Shown piece after piece: positions 44,434-53,502 of a DNA stretch of 64,000 nucleotides (the stretch's first letter is position 1; each line of letters opens with the position of its first letter). Both the position numbers and the translations under genes were made by a program. Under the pieces are notes generated by a model, which saw nothing but the letters and a program-made list of their open reading frames with translations, ran no database searches and was not told the DNA's origin. Origin of the DNA: JBLIRR01 sp049472395 (GTDB lineage Bacteria; SZUA-182; DTGQ01; JBLIRR01); NCBI GenBank assembly GCA_049472395.1, contig JBLIRR010000001.1:1-64000 (forward strand), read 5' to 3'.

Positions 44434-45462
44434 CTAATCCTCTGATTTATCTTTAGGCTTTATCGGGGGTGATGGCTCTTTTGCTCCCAATGGCTTTTGC
44501 GGACTTATGCCCGAAATAGAGTCTCTCATTTTCGTATCCGCCATAATATTCTTTATATTATAGTAGTCCATTACACCTAAATTACCCGCCCTAAATGCCT
44601 CAGCAATAGCAAGAGGAACTTGTGCTTCGGCTTCAGTAACCCGTGCTCTCATCTCCTGGACACGGGCCTTCATTTCTTGTTCTGCAGCAACGGCAAGGGC
44701 TCGCCTGCTCTCCGCTTTTGCTTGTGCTATCTCTTTATCAGCAAGGGCCTGCATTGTCTGAAGACGTGCCCCGATATTTTCACCGACATCCACATCACCA
44801 ATATCAATGGAAAGAATTTCAAATGCTGTCCCCGAATCAAGCCCTTTTGCCAGGACAGTCCTCGAAATAGAATCAGGATTCTCAAGCATATCTTTATATG
44901 AGGGGGCAGAACCTATTGTCGTCACAATTCCCTCACCTACCCGGGCAACTATGGTGTCTTCCCCTGCACCACCCACAAGACGTTCCATATTAGCTCGCAC
45001 TGTAACGCGTGACTTAGCCATAACCTGTATCCCATCCTTTGCCACTGCTGACACAACAGGGGTTTCAATTATCTTGGGAATAACGCTCATTCTTACAGCC
45101 TCAAGGACATTTCTTCCCGCAAGATCAATACCGGAGGCAATATTAAAATCCATTTTGATCTTTGCCTTATCCGCCGAGATAAGAGCGGCAACCACTGAAC
45201 CAACATGCCCCCCTGCCAAATAAAGCGCTTCAAGATCATTTGTATTGATATTAATCCCTGCCTTTACTGCACTTATACGCGCATTTACTATAATATGGGG
45301 AGGCACACGTCTAAATCTCATACCAATGAGATTGGCAAGACCTACGTATGCCCCGGAAGACCACGCTGCAATCCATAACGGAACCGGAATAAGATAGGTA
45401 AATAATACAATAGCAGCAATAACAATTATAATTATGAAAATAGGAAAAAAAGTTGATAACAT
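44434..45462 (-). CDS. floA: Flotillin-like protein FloA (SPFH family)
   Basis: Membrane scaffold protein of functional membrane microdomains. 342 residues with two hydrophobic stretches at the N-terminus (5-24 and about 27-45), then the conserved RRVPPHIIVNARISAVKAGI and DLEALYLAGGHVGSVVAALISADKA, as in FloA/YqfA. The Glu/Ala-rich coiled coil (AQAKAESRRALAVAAEQEMKARVQEM) follows. A proline-rich tail ends the protein. NfeD, the usual partner, is not adjacent. Followed by the small membrane protein gene. Confidence 0.9.
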   Translation of the reverse strand: MLSTFFPIFIIIIVIAAIVLFTYLIPVPLWIAAWSSGAYVGLANLIGMRFRRVPPHIIVNARISAVKAGININTNDLEALYLAGGHVGSVVAALISADKAKIKMDFNIASGIDLAGRNVLEAVRMSVIPKIIETPVVSAVAKDGIQVMAKSRVTVRANMERLVGGAGEDTIVARVGEGIVTTIGSAPSYKDMLENPDSISRTVLAKGLDSGTAFEILSIDIGDVDVGENIGARLQTMQALADKEIAQAKAESRRALAVAAEQEMKARVQEMRARVTEAEAQVPLAIAEAFRAGNLGVMDYYNIKNIMADTKMRDSISGISPQKPLGAKEPSPPIKPKDKSED

Positions 45463-45611
45463 GATTACAATACCCCCTTTTGCTATAATCTTTCTAAAAT
45501 CTTATGTGGTAAGCAATAAAGGAACTCACCCCTTATTACGCTCAAGTTATACCATAGACTGTAGTTATTTTACAAGTGGAAAAAATTTAACCTATGTAGT
45601 TAAAACTTTTT

Positions 45612-45636
45612 GACAGGATAACAGGATATACATGAT
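45612..45636. repeat. Dispersed ACAGGATAACAGGAT repeat, copy 1
   Basis: Twenty-five bases, 23 of which match the copy at 47976-48000. The GACAGGAT/AACAGGAT units are related to short intergenic repeats seen in several environmental genomes. It lies between floA and the lipoprotein gene. Confidence 0.55.
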
Positions 45637-45672
45637 ATTATTTTTTCTGTGTGAATTTAAAATTTTATTTAA

Positions 45673-46272
45673 TTACAAGGGCATTTCGTTAAATAGTTCT
45701 TCTATTAACTCTTTACTCATATCACATAAGGGGGGCTTCTTAAAACTATATTTTTTTTCTATCGCATGACGTGCATCCCAATATATTTTTCCCGTTGACG
45801 GATTAATCAATTTAAACCATAAGCCCGTTTTGGCAATCTTCTCCTCTTTTGGTGTACCATAAGACCAGTCTGTTACTCCGGTCACTAAGATTGCTTCAAC
45901 ATCAAGCTTTTTAGTTATCTGCTGAGCAAGCTCCGCCGGGCAGGTATCAGAATCGGAAAGCTTATTCAACAAGTCTTCAACAGAGGCATACAGATCAGTA
46001 TCACTCTGAAGGTACGATTTTATTGTATATGATTCAAGTACGTGGTCGAATACTCCTTTTTTTTGCAATGATGTCACAATTAATTCATCAAGACAGACTC
46101 CCGTTGTTTCTAAATGCTCTGTAATTGAGGGTAATGCTACAATTTTTCTAGGGTGAAAAACCTTCTCTGTCGGATAAATTTTTGAATATTTTGGTGCTCC
46201 TGCACACCCAAGGGCTAATAAGAAAAGAACCATTAAAAAAAAAGTATATATAATTTTATATATCTTTTTCAT
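45673..46272 (-). CDS. Envelope lipoprotein
   Basis: A 199-residue lipoprotein: MKKIYKIIYT, hydrophobic stretch, and lipobox LALGC with Cys23. The mature part has an alpha/beta pattern (IVALPSITEHLETTGVCLDELIV, VEAILVTGVTDWSYG, KIYWDARHAIEKKYSF) reminiscent of DUF799/GNA1162-type lipoproteins. I start at 46272: AAGGAGAG is six bases upstream, whereas a GTG at 46290 would put that site inside the gene. It lies downstream of the TraF/PorV-like gene and could belong to the same envelope set. Function unassigned. Confidence 0.68.
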   Translation of the reverse strand: MKKIYKIIYTFFLMVLFLLALGCAGAPKYSKIYPTEKVFHPRKIVALPSITEHLETTGVCLDELIVTSLQKKGVFDHVLESYTIKSYLQSDTDLYASVEDLLNKLSDSDTCPAELAQQITKKLDVEAILVTGVTDWSYGTPKEEKIAKTGLWFKLINPSTGKIYWDARHAIEKKYSFKKPPLCDMSKELIEELFNEMPL

Positions 46273-46358
46273 TGACTTCTCTCCTTTCACAAAAAAATTC
46301 TCACAAAGCTCAGACTCACACCGAGGTAAAATTTATAGCATATATACGCCTCGTATGG

Positions 46359-47741
46359 TTAAAACCATTTTGATACAAGGGCAACTTGCACTTTTGAGTA
46401 TCTGGGGATTTTACTGCCATCAAACTCTCCTTCTTTCATGGAGTATTGTCCCGCCACATCAATTTGAAGCCATTTTATACCTAAACTAAGTCCACCCGTC
46501 AGCACAGTTCCTTCGATACTCTCTTGAATATTACTCATGGCACCCGCTCTCAGAGAAAACCAGCTAAGGGGATGAAAATTAATTCCTCCACCGATATATT
46601 GAGAATCATAGTCAGGAATAAAGGTTTCATTTTTAGTTAAGTCCATATCTAAGGCCATAGTGATTCGGTTTTCCCATAATTTGTAGGCAAATCCAGCCCG
46701 TATCTGAGGCTTTACCTCAAAATGACCTCCAGTTGCTGTTTCGAATTTTGGCGTATTAATATTCTTTGCAGCAAGACCTATGGTAAGATTCGGCAAAACT
46801 ACAGGTTTGTATAATACACCAAGATCTATCCCCCAGCTCATATCACTTTTTTGAGCATCTTCCATTTGATCTTCAAGATCACCCGATTCTGTGTCTAATT
46901 TTATCTCATGATCATACGTATACCCCGGCATTAATTTGAAGGAAGCGCCTACGTTAATATCTCCCCAATCAGATGTAATGAACTTATGTCCATATGAGAT
47001 GGGGATTTCCATATAGGCAAGACCGGCAAGCTTCAGATAGGTCGTAGGATTTACATCAGGATCATTAGGATCTCCCTCGACTGCGTATTGAAGTGAATTA
47101 TTTCTGTAGTCATTCGGATCAGTAAGGATTAATTGATCAGTGTTGGGATCATATCGTACATACACTCCTGAATCTTCAACAATAAAATCAGTTCTCTCGG
47201 GATCAATAATCCCATAAGCCGTCGCTTCTGATATGCCATAAACTCCAAATCCTAAATTCCATACTTGCATGGCAACAGTGAGGCTAGGCATAATTTGAAT
47301 ACCATTCATATCATTTGCAATTGAGTCTAGTTCATGTTTAATAGCTCTAATATCTTCCCGCACATTGGGATCTAAGCCAGCATAAAATGTTAAGGTGCCT
47401 GAACTCCAATCAATACATGGATCGGCAAAAGCCTCATCTTCAACTTGACTAAAAGTATCTTCAATACCTATTTCTGCTAAATTATCTATATGATCAACCA
47501 CATTGACCTCGCGAATGCCTACACCTGTTGAAACGGACATCTCAAATCCATTACTATGCTCAGGCAGAAGAGCGGGATTATAATATGGAGCAAAACTTCC
47601 GTTTGCAGAGGCAACTCCGGCGCCTCCCATGGATGCAGCTTCAAAACCCAGAGATGGAAATTCTATAGCTTGAGTCGGTAATGCCAGTAACGTTGCAATT
47701 GCTGATATAAGAATGAAATAGCTGATAATCCGTTGATGCAT
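46359..47741 (-). CDS. TraF/PorV-like outer-membrane beta-barrel protein
   Basis: A 460-residue secreted protein: signal peptide to about ALPTQA, then FPSLGFEAASMGGAGVASANGSFAPYYNPALL, the conserved N-terminal motif of TraF/PorV/OMPP1-type barrels. Alternating hydrophobic strands follow, ending VQVALVSKWF with a C-terminal aromatic residue as expected for BamA recognition. I start at 47741: GGAGA lies about seven bases before this ATG, and the ATG at 47756 contains that site. The TraF name reflects a domain family; no conjugation genes are nearby. Confidence 0.78.
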   Translation of the reverse strand: MHQRIISYFILISAIATLLALPTQAIEFPSLGFEAASMGGAGVASANGSFAPYYNPALLPEHSNGFEMSVSTGVGIREVNVVDHIDNLAEIGIEDTFSQVEDEAFADPCIDWSSGTLTFYAGLDPNVREDIRAIKHELDSIANDMNGIQIMPSLTVAMQVWNLGFGVYGISEATAYGIIDPERTDFIVEDSGVYVRYDPNTDQLILTDPNDYRNNSLQYAVEGDPNDPDVNPTTYLKLAGLAYMEIPISYGHKFITSDWGDINVGASFKLMPGYTYDHEIKLDTESGDLEDQMEDAQKSDMSWGIDLGVLYKPVVLPNLTIGLAAKNINTPKFETATGGHFEVKPQIRAGFAYKLWENRITMALDMDLTKNETFIPDYDSQYIGGGINFHPLSWFSLRAGAMSNIQESIEGTVLTGGLSLGIKWLQIDVAGQYSMKEGEFDGSKIPRYSKVQVALVSKWF

Positions 47742-48168
47742 AATAGGTCTCCTCATTTTAAAATTATAATTATCCCTTTACTTTAATTCAGTATGATTAT
47801 TTAACTATTATATCGGCACTAAAAAAATTAATATTATACATTTTGGATCATTTATGCAAAAAAATATGCAAAAAATTTGAATTATACTTAGGATAATCAC
47901 CTATTGGGATTTTTATTTAACCATACAGGACACGGAGATCACAGAGGTGCTTTAGCTTCAAAATCAAAAATATTTGACAGGATAACAGGATTAACATGAT
48001 ATATATCCTGTTACTCAAAAAAATTTATCACGACCGGAAAGAAGTGATATGGAATAAGCAATAAACAGAATTTCAAAATTATCCTGTAAATCCTGTTAAT
48101 CCTGTCTAAAAAAAAACATGAAGGAATTGCGAATACTCGGGTAAGAATGGAAAAATCTACGATAAATC
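47742..48168. other. Intergenic region with inverted ACAGGAT repeats
   Basis: No gene is visible. Copies of the dispersed repeat at 47976-48000 and, in opposite orientation, 48081-48106 could form a large stem across about 130 bases. A CACGGAGATCACAGAGG sequence at about 47938 is another short repeat-like motif common in environmental genomes. The region separates the secreted-protein gene from the TraF/PorV-like gene and may end or start transcription. Confidence 0.55.
47976..48106. repeat. Inverted pair of ACAGGAT-type repeats
   Basis: GACAGGATAACAGGATTAAC (47976-47995) runs on the plus strand. At 48081-48106 the opposite orientation appears, ending AATCCTGTTAATCCTGTC. A further ATCCTGTTA lies at 48004. 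The arms could pair over about 18 bases. Confidence 0.55.
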
Positions 48169-50046
48169 TTAATTCCTGGGGTTCCAGGAGAGGGCGCTTT
48201 GCATCTCTACCCTATACCCTTCATCGGGTAGAATCTCAAATTCTGTGCCAGCCGGTTTGCCGTTAAGCCAATACGTCATTTCAAATTGCCCTGTACCGGC
48301 ATTATATCTATAAATGGCGTTTACATTGGGCTCTAAATCCCGCAACATATCATAGGATGTATATCCCTCTGTTTTAGGCTCAACCACACCGATAAGATTT
48401 AAACCTTCTTTAAGATCGATAATATAGCTCAGTTCCCCATTATACTTTATAGGCACCGCAATCTCAAAGTCATCAGAGGCATAAAGCTGATATCCTTTGC
48501 CAAGTTCAATGTGGAAATCGGTTCCAGATGCATTTCCGGTGCTATCTATCTTGACTTCTTTATATGAGCCGCTCGATGAATCAATCCTGTTCGAAATCTT
48601 AGAGACACATCCGCATATTGTATTCAGATATTCTAAAAGATCTTTTGCAGTAAATTCCGGATTCCCATCTTCAAATGGGTATGCAATGAGGTTGAGGCCG
48701 GTATGGAGATATAAATAGTAAGGGTAATATACATATATATTCACTACCTCTGTATCACTATATCCTTTCTCATCAATGGCGGTCACATGTACTTGATGCC
48801 AGCCCACATCATTATCGGTGGTAAACCTCATATATCCATCCATCCACCCGGAATAGCGAATATATGTTCTCTCACCATCAGGATGGTGGACAATCGGTTC
48901 AATTACAACTCTCTCCCCTGCAATAACCTCAATATCAGGGATATACTCAAGTTCGGGAGAATGAGACGTCGATATAGGTTTCGAATGTGATTGCAGCTGT
49001 TCCATCCTAATATGAAGATACTGTGGTATACTGCTTGTAATATATCCTTCTTGATCAGGAGGATATATATAATCTATATAACCTTCTTTCTTAAATGTTA
49101 ATTGAAAGATGCCTGGCTGCAAAAGAATAAAATAAAGCCCATTGCTCCCTCTTTCAGGAGTAATACGCTCATCATATAGATAAATCTCCACATCGTCGAT
49201 CGGCATTTCACCATTCTCCGGAGTTTCAGTTACAGCCACGATAAATCCACCCGGTATAGGTGTGCGGATACGCAAATCCATCTGAGGATTAAATAAATCA
49301 AGGCCTAAACCATACGTATCAATATAGTATTCAGTCCCAGGCAGGGGATACATATCTACCGTCGGATATTGCCCTCCGATATAGGGTGCGTAATAGTCTC
49401 CTGTTGAGGGCCTGTTTGCTGACCGCAAAAAATAACTCTCATACATATAAGGATCGTAAGGAGGAATAACAGGTACACCAGTGCCTTGCATAGGAGCTAA
49501 GAAGGAAGGGCCGCCAATTCCACCACCTGAATAAGGCAATAATAGAGACTCTTGCATCTTGAGGCCATATCCTTGATACGGTAGTGAAGGCAAAGGAGAA
49601 GATGCCATAGAGGTCATCTGTTGAAGAGGGAGCATACCTACATTACCGCCTCCCATAGGATTAAGATTATTAACGGGAATCATACCTGGATTAGCGCTTC
49701 CCATTAGATTACCATAAGGAGAGGCATAACTTAAGGGATTTGGGATATGGGCAGAGAGATAAGCTCCAATGCCAGCATCTAAAACTGTGGTGGCTGGCCC
49801 CAAGTTGGCAAGGCTCGCCTGGCTGATCCTTAAATCTAGAGTAGAGGCAAGGAGTGCTTGCTCTATAAGAGTGGCAGGATTGCCCATACCGCCATAGAGC
49901 ATTTGCATTGGATCAGCTCGGCCCATTAAAAGTTGCTGCTCTGCATTTTGGTTCTGGGCTTGTGTATAATGAATTCCGCTAATAATATATAGACATGATA
50001 TAATAAGCACAATGGAAAGCCTTATTATACTTCTCTCAGCTCCCAT
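48169..50046 (-). CDS. Large secreted protein with Gly/Pro/Met-rich N-terminal half
   Basis: A 625-residue exported protein: signal peptide MGAERSIIRLSIVLIISC with cleavage near THY-TQA. It is followed by a Gly/Pro/Met/Tyr-rich, probably disordered region (about 60-250, with PYGNLMGSANPGMIP and similar). Beta-sandwich-like segments start around 265 (GGFIVAVTETPENGEMP, carboxypeptidase regulatory-like). Two GLNLI-containing modules close the protein, typical of GWNLI-type surface domains (LHTGLNLIAYPF and LKEGLNLIGVVEP). It is downstream of the barrel gene in the sigma/CHAT operon. I do not recognise the family. Confidence 0.62.
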   Translation of the reverse strand: MGAERSIIRLSIVLIISCLYIISGIHYTQAQNQNAEQQLLMGRADPMQMLYGGMGNPATLIEQALLASTLDLRISQASLANLGPATTVLDAGIGAYLSAHIPNPLSYASPYGNLMGSANPGMIPVNNLNPMGGGNVGMLPLQQMTSMASSPLPSLPYQGYGLKMQESLLLPYSGGGIGGPSFLAPMQGTGVPVIPPYDPYMYESYFLRSANRPSTGDYYAPYIGGQYPTVDMYPLPGTEYYIDTYGLGLDLFNPQMDLRIRTPIPGGFIVAVTETPENGEMPIDDVEIYLYDERITPERGSNGLYFILLQPGIFQLTFKKEGYIDYIYPPDQEGYITSSIPQYLHIRMEQLQSHSKPISTSHSPELEYIPDIEVIAGERVVIEPIVHHPDGERTYIRYSGWMDGYMRFTTDNDVGWHQVHVTAIDEKGYSDTEVVNIYVYYPYYLYLHTGLNLIAYPFEDGNPEFTAKDLLEYLNTICGCVSKISNRIDSSSGSYKEVKIDSTGNASGTDFHIELGKGYQLYASDDFEIAVPIKYNGELSYIIDLKEGLNLIGVVEPKTEGYTSYDMLRDLEPNVNAIYRYNAGTGQFEMTYWLNGKPAGTEFEILPDEGYRVEMQSALSWNPRN

Positions 50047-50141
50047 ATTTTCTCATAACCTCTTAATAGATTTATATTTCGATATTTAATATAATCCTCT
50101 ATAAAATATTAACTCGTTATCACTTTAAATTCAAATTTATA

Positions 50142-51482
50142 CTAAAAATAATATATACCAGATAATAAAACTTGATGAGATTTTTTATTAATCTCCTGAT
50201 CTAACTCAGACAGGCCTGCTTCTGCACCAGGTATTTTCGTCGCAAAACGATACTGGTATGCTACATCCAGCACTAAATCACCTATACTTATCCCAGACCC
50301 GAGCGTTATCCCATAGGAATCCAGCGGATTATCTAGTGAAGGCATGGGATCGTAAAAGAGGCCGACCCTCAATGGAATCACCGTTTTCTCAAGGATTTTC
50401 AAATATTCGGCCCCAAATCTAAGCGCATATGTTGGTTTAATCTTTGGCGAGAACGGCTTATTAGTGATGGAATCGAATTCGGTAAAGAGCCCGAAGGTTT
50501 CTCCTTCTCTATTTTTCAATGAAAAGTCATCCCACTCGGTTCGCGTGATATCTGTCGAAATAGTAAGCGCATCTGAAAAGCGATAGGCTATTCCTAATCC
50601 ATAAACCGCAGGAAATCTTATTCTATTTATATCACCATAAGAATCACGATAGTCGGGTATAGAGATTCCGTGTTGTTGTGAATCAATCTCCCTTTTTAGG
50701 CGAGCCCTTACAGGGCTTTTATATACCCCCGCCACTGTCAGATAAGAATTCACCATCCAGAAAAAACCTATATGAGCATTAAAGGCTTCAAAATCATGAT
50801 ATTTTTCAGTGGTTATTGTACTATTATTTGGTATATTGGTATTCGGGTCAAAACTTGAGGTATGTGTCCAATTACAATGATCGGTCAATTCATCCGACCA
50901 TATATTGGTGGTGAGGCCACAATATAAATTTGGTGTAACCTGAAAAGCAACAGCAGGCGATAACGCATAGAGTCCCCCTTCCCCATGATAGGAATATAAA
51001 AAGGAAGTTCCGCTTCCACTGTATTCCCATTCACGCTCTGTTTCAAAATCTCTAGAAAAATCATAGAGATATTGATAATTTAAAGAAAACACCACATTTC
51101 TTCTCACAATGCAGGTCGGATATACAACGCTCAAATAATTAATATCATTAAGTGTTAAAGACTCATCCGACCCCCTTTCTCTTACAATTATTCCCCCGCT
51201 CTCCTCATATTCTTTTGAATCATAACGTACGGATCTACGCTCATACGAAAGGACCAGCGACATCTCCGGCTTTTGAAGTTGCACGAGCCCAGCGGGGTTC
51301 CAAGAAGCAGCCGTAGCGTCATCGGCAATTGCCACGAACGCTTCCCCCATGCCACGTGCCCGTGCTCCTGACCCTACAATGGTTGGAGGGCACACAGGTA
51401 AGGTCAATTCCTGAGCACTTACACGCTCTGGAGCGCCCATACAGAGAATACTTATAATTAGAAATAATAAAATTTTTCTCAT
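50142..51482 (-). CDS. OMPP1/FadL-type outer-membrane beta-barrel protein
   Basis: A 446-residue barrel: signal peptide to about VSAQE; then the N-terminal motif GSGARARGMGEAFVAIADDATAASWNPAGL. This is the classical OMPP1/PorV hallmark. Alternating beta-strands fill the rest, with the C-terminus SGIYYF ending in an aromatic residue. It overlaps the upstream lipoprotein gene by four bases (ATGA) and is translated with it. Could be a transport channel or a PorV-like component of a secretion pathway. Confidence 0.82.
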   Translation of the reverse strand: MRKILLFLIISILCMGAPERVSAQELTLPVCPPTIVGSGARARGMGEAFVAIADDATAASWNPAGLVQLQKPEMSLVLSYERRSVRYDSKEYEESGGIIVRERGSDESLTLNDINYLSVVYPTCIVRRNVVFSLNYQYLYDFSRDFETEREWEYSGSGTSFLYSYHGEGGLYALSPAVAFQVTPNLYCGLTTNIWSDELTDHCNWTHTSSFDPNTNIPNNSTITTEKYHDFEAFNAHIGFFWMVNSYLTVAGVYKSPVRARLKREIDSQQHGISIPDYRDSYGDINRIRFPAVYGLGIAYRFSDALTISTDITRTEWDDFSLKNREGETFGLFTEFDSITNKPFSPKIKPTYALRFGAEYLKILEKTVIPLRVGLFYDPMPSLDNPLDSYGITLGSGISIGDLVLDVAYQYRFATKIPGAEAGLSELDQEINKKSHQVLLSGIYYF

Positions 51483-53458
51483 TTTGTAATAACTCTATCT
51501 TTAAGATCTACGGAGAGCATATCATCTCGCTGCTCAGTCAATTTGGCTTGCGAACAGTCGTCATATACATCTGTTACCCTACCTTCCCCAATAATAATAG
51601 GACTATCCATGGAGCCTTTCTTCTCTACTTTATAAAAAATAACCTTCATATGCTCCTTTATCCCACACCCTGAAGTAAGATCGAGCTGAATATCGCCATT
51701 TGCCATGGCAGTCACCTCTCCTTCAGTTAAAGGGAGAGCCTGTTTGAATTTCAGGGCTAATCCTTGTAATAGAAGCATAACATCTGATAAATGTTCCACC
51801 TCTCCAAATACATCTTCCGAGTCAAGCACCACGGACGTTTCCGTATCAATAAGCCGGGCAATGACTTCTAAATAATCATCATAAAAATACGCGCTCCCTA
51901 CGATCACACCCTCGGCGGATACAAGACGGCCTAATTCCATGGAAGAGCATTCTTCGCTTTCCATCTTACTCAAGAGAGAGCTTATTTTTTCACGATCAAC
52001 AAATTGAAATCGTCTTTGCTCGATAAACACTTGAATTAATTGATCATAGATCAAATTTTTCAATTCGTCCCGCTGCCCGATATATTTAAAGGGAATAAGC
52101 GCAAGAGATAATCGTGAGCCGACCTTATAAATAGATTCGATTTCCCGATACACCTCTATCTGCTCTTTGCTCATATTCCCATTATTATCCATTGCGCTGA
52201 TCGTAATCTTATTAATACCCTCATTTAATCGAATATGATAATTAAAGAATACGCGAGAAGATGCCCTCGTTAATAAAGGACTATTATTTATCTTTAATGA
52301 CGCAACCTTCTCCTCATCCCTCACCTCTCCTTCAATATAGAGTTCATCCCAATTTACTCTCATCGCCTTCGGCAAATTCTTGCAGGTAATGACCGGTGGG
52401 ATCGAATCCTCTGCTGCTGCATCCCGTTTCTGCCCAATTATCTGTGATAAATCACGGCTTAAATATGCTAATTTATTCTCACATTGTGCCCCATGTGTAA
52501 GCTTAATTTCTCCTGAGGTGCTATTGTGCAGCTTATCTTCAATGTAAAAATCCACCTTCTCCCGGGAATAAGCAATGATTTCGACGGAAAAAAGGCCTCT
52601 ATCACCCTTCTCTAAAGCCACGTTCTGGCCATTAAAGGTAAAAAGCTTTACCCCGATATCATCATCAACATAGCCCTTAATAAAATATCCATGCCCCTCA
52701 TGTAATGGCTCTATTTCATCTATATAAATCATAGGTGCATCGCGATCACATACTATCTCAAAGGCCTTTTCGCTATGACGTCCCACCAGATCAGCTGCTT
52801 TGAGTATAATCTCATTTTTCCCCTTGCATAAGGCGAGTATCTTTTTAAACTCAAGATGTGGTAATGCCAATTCAACAGACACATTCTCTCCATTAATTAC
52901 AATCTCTCTTGCGAATTGATCATCAGTAACATAGCCTTCCAACGTGATCTCACATTGATTCGTATAAATATCTTTGGGCGAGGATACGAAAATTTCCGGC
53001 GGATGGATATCGAGACCGGATTGCTTAAGGGATGCTTCGCGTGCTAAATTTAAAAAATATTTCGCTTTTGCGGATTCAAAATGCTCAAGAGAAAGCTCGA
53101 GCTCGGAAATTGCCTCTTGATAACGATTAATTTTATAATACACAATACCTTTTTCTCTGTGGGGAAAATATTCATCAAGGATATGCAGTCCATGGGTCCT
53201 TACTCGCCGCTGATCTTTAAAGCGCAGTTTATATGCACTCTCAAAATCAGAAATTGCTTCTTCCCAATACTGCCCTTGTGAATAGGAAAGGCCTCTTAAA
53301 TAATAATCCCACCATTGCCCCCGCCAGTTCCCTTCAATAATTCCATACACATGACCATCTTTTTCATAGATTTTCCATTGTGGAACAGCGCAATGAAGGA
53401 CTAAGGGAAGGATAAATAATAAAAGTAAATATTGATATAACTGCCCTTTTTTTTGCAT
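51479..53458 (-). CDS. Lipoprotein with TPR, Ig-like and CsgG-like domains
   Basis: A 659-residue lipoprotein: MQKKGQLYQY then LVLHC lipobox with Cys23. TPR-like helices follow (about 50-150, YYKINRYQEAISELELSLEHF). Three beta modules come next (about 155-420; EITLEGYVTDDQFAREIVINGENV, FIKGYVDDDIGVKLFTFNG, LYIEGEVRDEEKVASLKINN). A CsgG-like domain then begins near 455 (LALIPFKYIGQRDELKNLIYDQLIQVF). It shares RFQFVDRE...LLSKME and the terminal G-x-V-T-D-V-Y module with the CHAT protein upstream. Upstream gap 44 bases; downstream overlap ATGA. Confidence 0.8.
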   Translation of the reverse strand: MQKKGQLYQYLLLLFILPLVLHCAVPQWKIYEKDGHVYGIIEGNWRGQWWDYYLRGLSYSQGQYWEEAISDFESAYKLRFKDQRRVRTHGLHILDEYFPHREKGIVYYKINRYQEAISELELSLEHFESAKAKYFLNLAREASLKQSGLDIHPPEIFVSSPKDIYTNQCEITLEGYVTDDQFAREIVINGENVSVELALPHLEFKKILALCKGKNEIILKAADLVGRHSEKAFEIVCDRDAPMIYIDEIEPLHEGHGYFIKGYVDDDIGVKLFTFNGQNVALEKGDRGLFSVEIIAYSREKVDFYIEDKLHNSTSGEIKLTHGAQCENKLAYLSRDLSQIIGQKRDAAAEDSIPPVITCKNLPKAMRVNWDELYIEGEVRDEEKVASLKINNSPLLTRASSRVFFNYHIRLNEGINKITISAMDNNGNMSKEQIEVYREIESIYKVGSRLSLALIPFKYIGQRDELKNLIYDQLIQVFIEQRRFQFVDREKISSLLSKMESEECSSMELGRLVSAEGVIVGSAYFYDDYLEVIARLIDTETSVVLDSEDVFGEVEHLSDVMLLLQGLALKFKQALPLTEGEVTAMANGDIQLDLTSGCGIKEHMKVIFYKVEKKGSMDSPIIIGEGRVTDVYDDCSQAKLTEQRDDMLSVDLKDRVITK

Positions 53459-53502
53459 TTTACCACCACTCTCGCTTGATGCCGGAAGATATTATTTTAA
53501 GG

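Noticed and set aside
46359..47741. Conjugation protein TraF
   Set aside because: Only the domain family name fits; no other conjugation gene is present and the N-terminal motif is that of PorV/OMPP1-type barrels.
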